Positions 23,530 to 37,028 of a stretch of DNA of 64,000 nucleotides are shown here, in pieces (within the stretch, counting starts at the first letter, position 1; each line of letters opens with the position of its first letter). The DNA comes from Datisca glomerata (lineage: Eukaryota; Streptophyta; Magnoliopsida; Cucurbitales; Datiscaceae). Position numbers and translations under genes: made by a program. Below the pieces are notes generated by a model. The model had not been told where the DNA came from and did not search any database. It saw only the letters and a program-made list of their open reading frames with translations. The DNA lies in NCBI GenBank assembly GCA_003255025.1, contig QANY01012071.1, positions 310,001 through 374,000 on the forward strand. The letters are read 5' to 3'.

Positions 23530-23890
23530 AAAATTAGATGACAAAATCTGCACAACATGTAACTATCTATCATAGTGTACATATCTATGTACTATATAAC
23601 ACGGATGACCAAAAAACTGTGGAGAACGATTCAACATGGTATGTAATTATATACCATAATGTATATGTTTATATACTATGTAACGTGGATGACAAAAAAA
23701 ACTACAGAGATCGATTTAGTACAATATGTTATTATATACCATAGAGTATATACATACTAGGTACGTGGATGACAAAAAAACTACAGAGAATGATTCAACA
23801 CAGTATGTAATTATATACCAAATGGTCAAATGGTATAACTATATTCTATGTAACACGGATGGCAAAAAAGTTGCAGAGAACGATTCAGTA
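23530..23890. repeat. Tandem repeat, ~100-bp unit, about four copies
   Basis: Each unit contains a TATATACCATA-like stretch, then ACACGGATGACAAAAAA, then GAGAACGATTCA. The copies are diverged by substitutions and small deletions. The open frame across 23538-23744 is a by-product of this repeat. Confidence 0.7.
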
Positions 23891-25835
23891 AAACAACAGT
23901 AAGAACAATATACTGATATATTGTGTCATACCATAAAAATACAGAGCAATCGCCTAATTTATTTAGAATCAATAACAAAAAAGAATTAAAAACATAAATG
24001 CAACTTGAAAACCCTAAAATTTAAAATCAATACCGTATGAAAGAAAGAACATGCAGTCGCCATATAATATTGTACAGAACAAATACTTATACTTGATTTC
24101 ATAAGAAGACTGCTATAGAAAAAAAAGGAAGGAAGCTTAATATACTTTATTTCAATTGTTTTCAATTCATTATAAATTGCTATAGAAAAGTGTAGATAAA
24201 TTCATCAAATTCACCCAGTAGACAATTGTGAAATCAAACAATCTTGTCGAGAATATAACCAAAATCAACAAAAAAAACATGTTATTTATGTTACAGATAT
24301 ACCAAAAATAACAAATGGAGGAGAAGATGAAAAAATGAAATTAACGAAGTTCGCATACTACTATACATGGGACATCTGCTATAACATATGCGAAGGAGAA
24401 GCTGCAGGAATAGAAGAAAACAAACTAAAACCTAAAAGAAACAATTAGTTATAATAAGGGCATATAACTAAATTATATATATAATCCTAACTAACTAAAA
24501 TATCTCTCCTCTAAACCGGCCATATCTGTAAACTTAAAAAATTAGGGACATAATACAATAAAAAAACTTAAACTATATTAATTTCTTAGTTTTCTCTTGT
24601 ATAAGTGGGCTAAGAAAGCCCAGAAAAGACGTAATCGAGGAACTTAGGGTTGTATAGCTTGTATTTGGTGCATTTAGTAGCTACTAGATGTGAAAAAACG
24701 TGCAACGTACGTTGATATAAAACAAAATAGTTTCATTTAGTTTTCATTTCCTAAAGAAAAGAAGGAAAACATCCATTAATATTACGTTGAAGGAATAATT
24801 TTTAAATGTTTTTATGTTGTTCGTAATTAGTTTTTATGATAATATATTTTTCATTGGTATTTGATAAATATTCATGGATATAATTTACAAACATCGTTTA
24901 CTAAATGTTATCTAGCTAAATGTACATACACAAATAATTGAGCATAAATTATTCTATAAAGATAGAACATCCACAAAAATAACACATCTCTTTGATCAAG
25001 AATACTTCAAAATAAAAATAGAAGATGAATATATAACAAATTAATTGGTGAGACATAAAAATATCTAAGAGATCAAATGTAGAAATGAGTTGGAGAGAAT
25101 GAAACTTTGAGTAACATTTATAAGTACTCTTAAATTTAAAAAATTAATTTAATAATGCACATAATTATGAGTAAAATAAATTACGGTTGTAACTTGTAAA
25201 ATTAATTCATATATTCGCGTAATAACTTCTTGTGACTTTTCTTCTCATCTTCTTTTCACATTTACACATAACTTTTCAATTTTGTCATTAAGTCTCATTT
25301 ATTATTCACAACTCTCTATTATTCATGTTTTTCTGTATAAATGTATGATTACCTCAATTTTATTACAAATATAAGACTTTAACCACTAAATTTATATATA
25401 ATTAATGATATTTTAGTGATATAATATAATTTTTATTGTACAAATGTATGATTATAATACTCATTTGAATCAGCCACTTTTAAAAATTTAAGTTATAGTA
25501 TATCTAACTAATATTTTCCAAAACACATGAACTCTAAGAAATCCATAACTTCAAATTGTTTGAGTATAAATAAGATATATAGTTTATTACATTAGTTATC
25601 TTATATTCATATTTTATACACTATGCAATGTTGATGCAAAATTTTGATTGAAAATATGTTCATTGCGGTAATCAATTCATTTAGAGAATTAAATGAATTT
25701 AATTAATTAGTACCATGTAACTTTTACTCACCTTTATATTATATAACATGGTGTTCTTTTATTCATCTTTATATTTTTATAATAAATATTGTTCTTTTTA
25801 ATTCTTTTAAGGCATATGACTATTCATTTTTCTCA
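23891..25835. other. AT-rich intergenic DNA, nothing recognised
   Basis: Long A/T-rich stretches with no reading frame above about 60 codons and no domain I recognise. Near 25320-25460 a phrase like TACAAATGTATGATTA occurs twice. Confidence 0.45.
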
Positions 25836-26230
25836 TTTTAAGTTTACCTCCTATTAAATACATTAAGACAATAGTTGTAATATATAGAATAATAATTAAT
25901 CTACAATGAATATATTTAAATAAAATTACATTAAATAAGTTGTAGGGTGGTTTTAAAATTTAATTGATTTATTTGGACAAAAGTGTCTAAAAATATTTTC
26001 CCCCATAAGCCCAACTTAGAAGTCCTCATTTTAAGTTTACCTCCTATTAAAAACATTAAGACACTAGTTGTAACATATAAAATAATAAATTTAAGTTAAT
26101 AAGTTAATCTATAACAAGTACATTTAAATGAATTTACATTAAATAAGTTATAGGGTGTTTTTATAATTTAATTGATTTAGTTGGACAAATGTGTCTAAAA
26201 ATATTTATTCCCCTAAATCTCATTTAAAAG
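25836..26230. repeat. Direct duplication of a ~190-bp segment
   Basis: TCATTTTAAGTTTACCTCCT begins both copies, at about 25837 and 26026. Each continues through ACATTAAGACA, ACATTAAATAAGTT and GTGTCTAAAAATATTT. The second copy has a small insertion near 26090. The function is unknown. Confidence 0.75.
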
Positions 26231-27540
26231 TGGTAGTGATTTAAAAATTTAATATAAAGTTATACAACTAGTTTCATAATAGTAAAAAATAGGGTCATTT
26301 AGAGAAATATACTATTTTTAAAAAATGAATAAGAGAATGGGCAAAAAATTTTTGGGTATAAATATACATTTTTTTTATTTTTTGACAACATAATCTACTA
26401 GTTACCATTATTTTTTTCTTCAATCATTGCTAATCAAATATCAAAAGAAACATTATAAACGTTAACTATTTCAACCGGCGTAAAAAATGACAAAAAGATC
26501 TAAAAAGATCACAATATTAAAAAGATTTAAGTTTTAATATTTACATAATCTTTATCTATATAGATGTTTACCTCTCTACAAGATATTTTATGCATTTTTT
26601 ATGTATGAGAAGTTATTATAGCGGATTTTGTTTTCGCAAAGAATGTACGTTTTCAACCCATTAAAGAGTTGGTTCATATTGAGTTAATTTGCATCCCTCA
26701 AAGAATTTATACTCATCCTCATTGATTGAGTTGATGAAAAAATATTTCATTATCAAATTGGTAAGAAAATCATCAATGCATTGAAAAAAAACTCAAGATT
26801 AAGAGTAAAAAAAGAATAAAGAAAAAGGAACAAACACTTTTATTTTATCTATGAAAAATGAAACAAAGAATATACACTATATGAGTATGAAAGAGAAATG
26901 ATGATGAATAATGAAAAATATATCTTGTTAGTAAATGTGCAAAAAATTTGAACTATCGTAAGAAAAAGAATGAGAGAAGATGAATAGTAGTAGTAGTAGT
27001 TTAATTGAAATGTGAACTCTCTGTTTTCCCTCTTAGAATATATCTCTTATTTCTTACTCTATCTCTCGTAAAATATATATTTTCCTTATCTCTCAAGACC
27101 TCTCTTTCTCTCTCCAAAAGACCTCCTCTCAAGTGAAGACCTCCTCTATGTTCATAAGAGAATTTAAGGCTTCACTTTTTGCTTTTAGTTCTTATGCTCC
27201 TTTTTTATTTTTTAGTCATTGAACTTTTTTTTGCTTATTTTTAGTCCTTGGGTTATTTTTCTTATTTTTATTCATTGGGATATTTTCCTATTTTAGACAT
27301 TGAGCTTTATATAGTCTTAGACTAGTATATGAGCTAATAAATAAGTCGGTATATAAAAAGTATTGGGTCGGTCAAAATACAGTATCCACAGTTGCCTCAT
27401 TTGTTCAGCTTCTAAACTTATAAGATGTACAAAGGTGTAGATAAGTATTTTGATTGGCATGAGAAATAATTATATGGACCAGAGGAATAGAGCTTGACTG
27501 ATCTGGGTTCTAGGAGAGGAAAGAAATGTGAATCGGACAT
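26231..27540. other. AT-rich DNA with microsatellites
   Basis: No gene. GGGTCATTTAGAGAAATATAC near 26294 resembles the terminus of the foldback element at 47671 (GGTTATTTAGAAAATTATAC), but no matching right end was found. A (TAG)n run lies near 26986-27000, and a CT-rich tract at about 27040-27130. Confidence 0.4.
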
Positions 27541-27544
27541 AGAT

Positions 27545-28335
27545 TGAAACACGCTTTGACCTCGACTCAATTTAGGTTCGATTTAACCGAGTGAATTTTT
27601 AAATGAACGGGCCTGGATAGACACAGGCTACGAGCTCGACATAATTCGGGCTCGATTTAACCAGTTGGATTTTGAAATGAAACAGACATGGATAGGCACA
27701 AGCTTCGACGTCGACTCAATTTGGGTTCAACTTAACCGGTTAGTTTTTGAAATGAAACGGACCTGGATAGACACATGCTTCAACCTCAACTCAATTTTTG
27801 TTCTATTTAACCATATATTTTGAAACAGACTTAGAACATGCTTCGACCTCGACTCAATTCGAGTTCGATTTAACAGGATATTTTAAAATGGAGCTGGAAT
27901 AGGCTTCAAGCTCTACTCAATTCATGTTCGATTTAACCGGATATTTTGGAATGGACCTAGAACAGGCTTCGACCTTGACTCAATTAAGGTTCGATTTAAT
28001 TGTATATTTTGAAGCGTACTTGGAATAGGCTTCGACCTTGACGTAATTCGGTTTGATTTAACTAGATATTTTGGAACGAACCTGGAACAAGCTTTGACTT
28101 TGACTCAATTCGAATTCAATTAAACCTGATATTTTAGAACGGACCTGGAACAGGCTTAGACCTTGACTCAATTCGGGTTCAATTTAACTGAATATTTTGA
28201 AACAGACCTGGAACAGGCTTCAACCTCGACTCAATTCAGATTTGATTTAACCAGATCTTTTGAAAAAAACTTGGAACAGGCTTCAAACATGACCGAGTTG
28301 AGTTTGATTCAACCGAAGAGATTTGAAACGATGTT
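27545..28335. repeat. 63-bp minisatellite, about 12 copies
   Basis: Each unit contains GACTCAATTCGGGTTCGATT, then TAACCGGATATTTTGAAACG and GACCTGGAACAGGCTTCGAC. The first three units are longer (about 75 bp). Because 63 is a multiple of 3, the last three units keep one open frame (28163-28348) that encodes a repeated peptide around EQAS and TQF. No start context or homology suggests a real protein. Confidence 0.85.
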
Positions 28336-30850
28336 GAAGTTGATCTAAGCAAGCTTCATGTGATAGCAAGAGCTGGGTTAGTGCAGGCTCTAAATGTTGG
28401 GATATATCTTCTGGACTCTAAATAGATATTCTGAATTATTCATGCAGTTGAACTGTATCAAAGAAAATAATGTGATGCATGTATATCTAATGTAAATGTA
28501 AAGATTTGGTTGTGTGCGTGCTATGCATGATCGTGAATTTTTTAAGAGAATCTTATGATGTTTTTTTATTGAAAATTAATCATCTTTTGAAGACAACTCT
28601 TTTTTTTTAAGAATTTACCCATTGTGATCATCTTCACAATCCTTCAAAAATAATCATTTGATCTAGAATCATGGCTTGACAATGGAATATTGTGCATGCT
28701 TTGAGAATATGGCATCCTTTCTGTATTTGTTGATGCCTCGGTATTTAGCTTTATATCGATGGAGAAGACAAACAATTTCTCCTTATTTTGCTTCTTTTCC
28801 TCACTTCAATCGTGCAAACACCCAATAATGTTTTGTTTCATTTTCCCATGTGAACTTCAACTATAATCCTTCATACTGACTTTTCAGATTACTGGTAGAA
28901 TGCTCTTAAAACTAATTCACCTGAGTGACAAAGTATAGGGAAATTTTGTGTGTAGTCTTTGCCACTAGCGTCATCTTCTGTGCTGGTTGTGGACGGGTTG
29001 CCTCTCGTTGTTGCTTTGTATTAGGTTGTAGACTAAAGGAACAAATATAGGTGAATGAGACAATATTCTGGTTACATGTGCCACTGTGCTGATATGTGAG
29101 GCTTAGATTTTTAAGATAAGCATGCTCCCCTTTCCCCCAAGAATTTATGCATTTCCCTTCACCATGAATGTGATTATCATTCTTCATTGGATCATGCTCT
29201 ACCATTTCAACTTTATTTTCATGGCAGAGGCAAACAAGAGATGCTCTTTTATTTTGATCCATCTTGTAAAATGCCACAACGCCATTCTTTAAGCTTTGAT
29301 TTTGTATATGATGGCTTGTAGCTTCAGTCTTACTCTTTTTTTTTACTTTGTTTATGACCCAGGGCACCCCTTCAAGTTTTCAACACACATGCAAGCTGCA
29401 CTTTTCCTTTTTTTTTCTTTTTCCTTTGCAAATAAAAATCGTGCTTCTAACTATTTCAAGAGTAATTTATAATGTTCCCTATATGTTCTGAATAATGTGG
29501 AGCAAAATGTATGAAGAATGGTAGAATGAATACTATGACTGAAAGGTTTTTTATTGACAAAGAAAGATGAGTAGAAATTTCACAATATTATGAGAGAACG
29601 AATTGTAGAACAAGATTTACACATTTGAAACAATTCTTTTGAGGACTAAAGACATTTTATGTAACTTTGTTTCTCTCATACTTAGAGTGATCATTCTTTT
29701 TTTTTGTCTTTTTCTCCTTTTTCTGAAAGATAATGTCTTGTTCATGACAGACATTCATATTACCTTATTTAGAGTTAAGTTCTTATTGTAGATGAATCTT
29801 CGTGGTCTGAAGAGAACTTTCATTTAGACTGTAATGTTGACTATGGTTTGTAGGCTTCCAAAGAAATGATATAAAAAGGCCTAAAACTCATATGAAAAGG
29901 GGTATGTGTAAGCCAATGATCACCATTGAAGATTTTTAGCAAACAAGGAACAACCCTAGTGTGGGCTTCGCCATTTTTGTCCATTTTTACATTAACTACC
30001 CCCAGTGTTAAAGATCGTGAAAAGTTTATCCCATTATTTGATTTTTTTCAAAGAGATTGTTTCAGCTGGGGAATTGAGCAAGATATGCTTTAATGAAAAG
30101 GTTTTATTTGTCCACCTATTGAAAACCTATTATTCCAATAAAAATTTACCCCATTTTAGGAAAACGCCTTTGGAAAGTTTCTCGAACAAAATTCACCCTA
30201 ATGCCTATAGCACTTTTCAAACTATTACAAGGCTTACTTGGCTTTTGACTTTTTCTTTTTCTTTTTGCATTTTTTTCATTCGCAATCTTTCTTTTTGCCT
30301 TTTACCTTTTGTAAAATTTGCCGCAGTGTAGGGGTGATCATTGATTGGGTAAATGAAAGAAATATTTTTGTTTAGGCTCAAACTGGCTTGTAATGGATAT
30401 AAGTGTTTGAAAATCAGAAAGAATGTCTCTCCATCGTTTCCAATCTTTATTTTTTTAGCTAATTCAACACTAAGTATGATATTGCCGAAGTTATGAATGA
30501 AATTGCTTATGCTTTACTTTTATAAACATCATTCCTAATTTTAGATTAGATTATTAGGTGAAAGGAATGAAATGAAAGGAAATGAGAGAGATGTATGAGT
30601 ATGACATCAACGGACGCAAAATTGAAATTTCATTTTTAACTTAGAAATTAACAGGACTCAAAATAATAGAACTGAACATACAAAAGGCAAAGAACACACG
30701 CAACAAAATAGTAAATAAATGCATGACAAAAGGTTTTTTCTAAGACATTGGAAAGAGTAAGAAACTTGACATTAACTCGTCACTCTTGAAAGTCCCTCAG
30801 AAGCACAAGGAACTTGGTTACATCCTAATTTTTAAACTCATGAACAGGGT
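28336..30850. other. Intergenic DNA, probably old retrotransposon non-coding sequence
   Basis: No domain was recognised. The 151-codon open frame on the minus strand at 29367-28912 has no motif I know and no repeat structure, so it is listed only as a possible hypothetical. T-rich and C/T-rich stretches near 29400, 29700 and 30240 resemble retrotransposon spacer DNA. The gypsy gag fragment just to the right runs leftward into this region, but no protease or reverse transcriptase follows it. Confidence 0.35.
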
Positions 30851-30854
30851 GGGA

Positions 30855-31735
30855 CGGAAGCATCTGTACTCGGGAACAAAACTATCAAAAGCTTCACCAT
30901 GTCATCTTCAAATTTTATTTCATCACGTAAAGGTATTCCCGTGATTTGACTAAGAATTGATATCTGAGTTTTCACCCCCTTTCTTGAAGTTTAGCCAGCC
31001 GGTTTTAATAAATGCATGAACTCTACTTTTCAAAGCTGAGTAGTTTTCAGTCGAATGCCGTATTGCCCCAGCATGATAATCGTATCGAGAGTTTGTATCT
31101 TAATATCTAGGATAAAGAGGATGAAATGGATCTATAGGAACTGATGCCAAGTGACGGTTCTCAATCAATTGTTGAAAATCTTTGTGTATGACATTGGAAT
31201 TGGATCATATTGAGCTTGTTTTTTTATTTTTCCTACACCCTTGTTGATTCTGATCAATCTGACCAATATTTTGCTATTATTAGGCCTTGACCCACTATGA
31301 AAACATGATTGTTGTGAATAGTGATGATTGTAATCCATTTGTGAAATATTTGCTCCATATGGTGTCATGATTCTAGATCCTTCATAATACTTTAAAAAGC
31401 TTGGTCCAAAGTTCCCACTTACAACTAGTATTCATAATTGAATGCTTGCACTTCCTCCTCTTTCTATTTTAAGGAGGTTTCCATTGGAGCTTCTGAAATT
31501 CTTCCATTTTTTACTCCATACTCTATTCTTTCCACCAATTATCATAACATATATAAAGTTGCTAGAATTATTTGGAACCATTCTATCATAATATGGAGTC
31601 TTCAATGTATTAATGAATATTGCAACCATCATTTTCTCAAGAAGGGGAGGTGGCACTTGAGTAGCCAACTTTCTCCACCTTTGTGCAAATTCCCTAAAGC
31701 TTTCAGTTTGCTTTGAACCTATGACACATGAAGAA
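30855..31735 (-). pseudogene. Ty3/gypsy gag remnant
   Basis: Reading leftward, the start shows a gag capsid block (KLATQVPPPLLEKMMVAIF, then NTLKTPYYDRMV, with a GKNRVWSKKWKNF-like helix). It continues through YDPIPMSYTKIF and a YHAGAIGH-type zinc-binding block near 31070 (degraded here to MLGQYGI plus a frameshift), ending near the ALIKTGWLNF-like block at about 31000. These are typical of plant gypsy gag C-termini. Stops and frameshifts are frequent. A second fragment of the same family lies on the + strand at 62985-63600. Confidence 0.8.
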
Positions 31736-33555
31736 AATAATGAGCTTATGATGCATGAAATGGAGACAAATCATGAATTTAATGGCCTAATGGATGATGT
31801 TAATGACAATGCTAAAACAAATATGAAGAAAAAAATAACTTAGTCACTAAAAAACATCTGACTTGTATGCTAAGATGGGAACAATACCAATGTTACATGA
31901 AAGAATGAAAATAATAAATCTTTGATGATGATGATGACGACGATGAAGATGATGGCTCATAAAAAATTATGACAATTAATTATCCAAAGTGTCATATCTA
32001 GTAATTGGATGACCCTAGTATTTTTTTTCACTTGACCATTGAGTGAGCTTTAAAGTAATCTAGATATGTGTGGTTAGAGTCTAGAGCTCTTAAATGGACT
32101 AAGACTATCCACACTATTATCTAAATGGAGTAACATGGATCCCCAAACAGTTTTCTGAAAGGGTTGACCTAAGTGAGAACTTTCGTGAGCCTGCACGGGA
32201 ACCGAAACTCCACAAAGACATTCTACTACTCATTCTCACTAATCCTAAAAGAAAATCCCAGATATGAGGCTAGTGTAAGTGTGCGAAATTAAAAGTCATG
32301 CAAAAAACAGACACCATAAAAATAAACTGTATGTCACTACAAGCATGAATAAGAACAACAATGAATAGAATAAACAAACACAGAGCTATAAAAAAGATAG
32401 CATATGGTAAAATTTTGGCTTGACACTCTATCGATCTAAAAATGGTTAGACCGACTATGTCTCCAGTGGAGTCGTCAGGCCTTCGCAATGTACATGCGAC
32501 GCAGAGTGACGATTGAAAAATTATTTTAGAAGAAAAAATTCAGAGTCCCCACTATTCATTTTAGGGCGTGATTGGTCACCCAGTTTAAAAACAAAAACTT
32601 TTGGTCTACGAAAAGGTCTACAAAAACATTCAAAGCTTGAATGTCCCATTATATATGTTTTATATCGTAAAATGAAACAAAATAAATTACTTTTAATGGG
32701 TGGTACAAAAAATATTGAGAAGTTTTTTTATTATTTTTATGAAAATCAAAACATTATTGGATCTTTTCTCGGTATCCCAAAAAATAACTCCTCACCTCAT
32801 TAGTTCAAGAAGTTTGGTATCCCAAAAGCCTCAAAGTCCGTCATTTAAAAAATTTGATAAAGATAATATGATTTAAATTTATATGTTATTATATGACTCA
32901 AGCATATACATGTTATTACAAGTAAATTAGACATAAATCACATATATATGTTGGTATAAATAAATTAAACATGAATCACATACATATACATATTGATATA
33001 TGCGAATGAGACATGAATCACATTTATGATAATATAAGAGTGCTAATAAATAAAGATGAAAAGAAAGTTATATATTAATAAATATTAAAAAGTAAAAGAA
33101 ATAAATAGAAGAAAAGCTAGAATCACATGTGGTTGTAGGATGACAAAGTGGATAAAATGTGGAAAGTAGAAAGAATATGCAAAACATGTAAAAGAAAAGA
33201 AATGTAAAAGATGTGGAGTGAAGTAAATATAAGATAAATATATATTAGAAAAAAAAACAAACTAAAAAAGAAAGAGAGTGAGAAAACAAAACAAAACAAA
33301 AAAGCAAAATAAAAGGGGAGGGGGACAAGGAGCTACGACTCACAACTGTAACTCTACTGAAACAAAGAGCACCTTTTGTTTTACAGTGGGTGATTCAACC
33401 CTCTCTTTTATAGAGGATCGAACCATTTTTTGTCAAATTTTTATTTTTTTATTTTTAACATAATATAATTATAATATTAAAAAATAAATTATATTAAATT
33501 CTTTATGCATACGAAAATGTAATTCATAAAACTGAGCGTCACATTAAAAACGATG
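31736..33555. other. Probable gypsy LTR/leader DNA and AT-rich DNA
   Basis: The stretch 32130-32600 contains phrases such as GCACGGGAACCGAAACTCCA and AGAGTCCCCACTATTCATTT, with GGGCGTGATTGGTCACC, which I associate with LTR and leader regions of plant gypsy elements. On the minus strand it lies upstream of the gag at 31735. No LTR boundaries or target duplication could be fixed. From 32860 to 33550 the sequence is AT-rich and empty. Confidence 0.35.
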
Positions 33556-33559
33556 ATAA

Positions 33560-35615
33560 AATCTCAAAAGATGTCACTTCTATTGAGGCAATTCCTAAGT
33601 ATTGTCATTTTCATCGAGGTCTGAATCACCCGACTAAGGATTGCAGGACTTCGAGGAGGATATTTGATGAGAAACTAAAAAAGGAGAAATTATCACAGAA
33701 GATGTCACTCCTATTGAAGAACAACATTTTCCTCAGCATGTGAGCGTAAACATGTTCAGTGCATATGATGGTGCTTCCTCTTCTTATGTAACAATGATAG
33801 AAGAATATGACAACGAAGAAAATCCATCTGAGGGGAATGCCAAATTTATAGAATCTCTACTGAACACGAGGCCTTGCAAGAATTTCTTTGATACTCTTGA
33901 ATTGGAAGACATAGTAAGGCGATAAGTAACACGGACATTGGTGGATGTTTCTTAGTGAAGTAGAATGAGGATGCACTGTTTCTTTGCACACCCGCCACTG
34001 GGTAGAATAAGGGTAAAATGAAGAAGGAGCAATCACATTCACCAATGCGGACCGTTGTGTCAAGAGAACTGGGCATAATCGCCCTCTGTATATTGAAGCT
34101 ACTGTGAATGGTGTGCAAGTAAAACGAGCATTGATAAACAATGGATTATTGAGAAGAAACATGTGCGATAGTCAATCATGATAACAAGATTCTCTTTCGC
34201 AGCCATAAAAACATTGGGTTACGTCAATGTTGAACTCCAAGTGGGTCCAATGAAGACTATGAATTCTTTTCGTGTGATTGAAGCTGAGACTGTGTACCAC
34301 ATACTCTTAGGTCGGCCATGGATTCATTATAATGAATGTGTGCCATCAACATTACATCAATGTTTGAAAGCATGGTGGAAAGGAAGAGTTATCACTATGG
34401 CAGCTAGCAAAACACCGTTTGATGAAACAGAAGCACATTTGGTTGAAGCAGTGATGTTTGATAATCTGGCAGTAGCACGGACAACTGCACCAAGAAAAAT
34501 CACAGCAACCACATAACCAAAATGGAAAAATAGTGGAGACAATATAGTTATGAAAGCATGGACGAAGCTAGTTACTCGCATCAAACTACCAAATGGAAAG
34601 AGGACATATCGCTTATGATAGTGCGTGGGGTCAGGCGCACAACTTGATCCCTCTAGTGACGAAAGGGAATTGAAAAATTATATGATGGAGGATTGTAAAA
34701 TTACTTGCCTACCAAATGGTATATATGTAATGAACAATGAATTACTAGAGCAACATTCGGTCAAGAATCTTTTATCGTCACAGGATGAATTAGAAAAAGT
34801 CCACCTTGGAGATGGAAAATTCAACAAGCTAGTCTTCTTAGCTAAGAGTCTAACGAATGAACAAAGAGAAGCACTACTAAGGTTATTGATAGAGTTTGAA
34901 GATGTATTCGCATGGTCTTATGCTGATATGTCAGGGTTGGATCCCACCCTAGTAACACATAGATTGAGAGTTTCTGAGAGTTACACGCCAATCAAGAAGC
35001 CACCTTGAATTTTTTTCACGATGTTGAACTTCAAATTAAGGTGAAAATCCAAAAACTCATTGATGTGAGATTTATCAAACCCATCAAACATCCTATGTGG
35101 TTAGCGAACATTGTGCCTGTGAAGAAGAAGAATTGTCAAATTCGGTGTTGTGTTGATTTTGAAGATTTAAGCAAAGCATGTCCTAAGGATGGTTTTCCTT
35201 TGCCCAATGTGGATGTCCTAGTAGATGTTACAGTAGAGCATGAGATGTTTTCATTCATGGATGGATTTAGTAGATACAATCAGATCAAGATGGCAGTGGG
35301 GGATACTGAGAAAATGGCCTTCCAAACATTGTTTGAGAATTTTCTATTATGTTGTAATATCATTTGGACTAAAGAATGCGGGGCAACCTATCAACGGTTA
35401 ATGATGACCATTTTTTCATGACATGATTCACGACCTTGTTGAAGATTACGTGGATGATCTGGTGGTAAAGTCTAAGAAAGTTGAATAACATTTAAAGCAT
35501 TTGAGACGTGTTTTCGAGATATGCAAGTTTTATAAGTTGAAGATGAACCTATTGAAGTGTGATTTTGGTGTGTCCTGGGGAAATCATTGGTCTGATATCT
35601 CCATCTTCAAGAGAA
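33560..35615 (+). pseudogene. Ty3/gypsy gag end, protease and reverse transcriptase remnant
   Basis: CHFHRGLNHPTKDC at about 33603-33644 is the gag zinc-binding end. The retropepsin follows: HNRPLYIEATVNGVQVKRAL, then INNG near 34135 where functional copies have DNG/DTG, so the catalytic Asp is Asn. ALGYVNVELQVGPM-like and HILLGRPWIHYNECVPST blocks come next. Reverse transcriptase shows RCCVDFEDLSKACPKDGFPL and FSFMDGFSRYNQIKM, a GATYQRLMMTIF block, an intact YVDD at 35447-35458, and KFYKLKMNLLKCDFGVS. At least five frameshifts or stops are present. No integrase was seen. It ends at an LTR fragment. Confidence 0.9.
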
Positions 35616-35616
35616 A

Positions 35617-36137
35617 TGTTGGGCATAGTGATCTCAAAGTATGTGTTTGGATAAATTTAATATGAAATTATATTTTTCTTATAATTATTTTTTTAAATTA
35701 TTATTGAATAACTTACGTAAATATCTGAAAATTTCATATTCATTAATGAGATTATGATCTTGTATAAGTAGAAAGAATTAATGTCATGGAAAATGAATAA
35801 ATTTGTCAACAACATATTCAAGTATAGAATCTTTAATGAATGGTTGCTAGTACGGTTCACTAAACATTATGAATGCATGTGATATAGATCAGGATCATTG
35901 ATATGGATAAACATCTCAGTGAATGTACTTTATATGATAAACATTTAATACACATCAATCTGATGATCATATGTAGATCAGTCTGAATCCTGAGTAGTCA
36001 TGAACTCTTATGCATGTCTACTAGATCTTTTGAATTACTCGTTAAGGTTTATTTGTAAAACAGGCTACTGATTTTTGTTTTGGAGATTCAGTGATATGGA
36101 TGACTGAGAACATGATCTTACAAGATTTGAAATCCAA
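35617..36137. mobile_element. Truncated LTR related to the solo LTR at 14518
   Basis: It starts TGTTGGGCATAG and follows the first ~520 bp of the 14518-15909 LTR through shared phrases (CATTAATGAGA, TGGTTCACTAA-like, GTAGACCAGTCTGAAT-like, TTTGTAAAACAGGCTA, ACATGATCTTACAAGATTTG). It breaks off at about 36137. No target duplication is left on the right. Confidence 0.8.
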
Positions 36138-36195
36138 GATTTCTATTATGTTGTAATATCATTTGGACTAAAGAATGTGGGGCAACCTCTAACTA
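36138..36195 (+). pseudogene. Duplicated gypsy reverse-transcriptase fragment
   Basis: TTCTATTATGTTGTAATATC and the following ~30 bases repeat 35341-35392 almost exactly (AAGAATGTGGGGCAACCT against AAGAATGCGGGGCAACCT). The same piece therefore occurs on both sides of the truncated LTR. Confidence 0.8.
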
Positions 36196-36996
36196 TGAAT
36201 ATTGTATATTCTTTTATCAGTAAACCTACCTCGTGGACACCAACATTATGACTTTTTCCTCAATAGCTGAAGCATTGATTATTCCAAGAACAATAATAAG
36301 AAAAATGTTACAATAGAGCTAATCAGCATTAGTTGTGCATCAGGAAATACTACTTTGGTTTTCTAGTTTGTTAAATTATAGAGGTGTTTGTGTAAATTGT
36401 CACAGAATTTAACAATCTTATGAAAGTTACCTCATTCTGTAGCTTGTAGGATCTCTCTTAGCTATTATTGAATAAAATCATAGATCATATATATGACAAC
36501 TTATCTTGATTGAATTATTGCTATTCACTTTTCATTTTGTAATTGTCTCTCTATCTGGCTGGGGTCTTCTTATCTTTGTAGGTACAAGTTCTTTAGTAGG
36601 GGCAAAAGCAACAAGGAAGAGGTACTTCTGCATTCTACCAAAGCATCAATTTATAGTGTGTGTATATTTATATTATGCTTTTATAGATATTTGCTTGGCT
36701 ACTCTGATTTTAGTTTCCTACTCCCTTTAACTCTGCATGTTCTTGTGGAACTGTGTATCATAGGTTTTATATGGATCGGTATGTACTCTTCTCATCCTTT
36801 AAAATTTCTTTGATTTCATTATAATATGTAGAAAATGATTTTGAAATGGAAAGTGAATTATAGAAATCTATGAACATTCCTGAAGGTAATGTTGCAAATG
36901 TAGATTAAGGATAATTATTCCCTATGATTGTTAGGGGATGAAAGTGCAAAATTTGAGCAAAATGGTTGTAGATTTGAATCTTGTTGTAGTGCGCAA

Positions 36997-37028
<32 letters not shown>

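Noticed and set aside
26290..26400. Another copy of the palindrome-rich foldback element
   Set aside because: Only a ~20-bp resemblance to one terminus; no right end, no palindromes and no target duplication were found.
28912..29367. 151-codon minus-strand open frame as a real gene
   Set aside because: No motif, no start context, no splice partners and no conserved composition; kept only as a remark in the gap entry.
33846..34162. Two minus-strand open frames of 90-101 codons
   Set aside because: They lie antisense to the gypsy protease remnant, which has recognisable plus-strand motifs.
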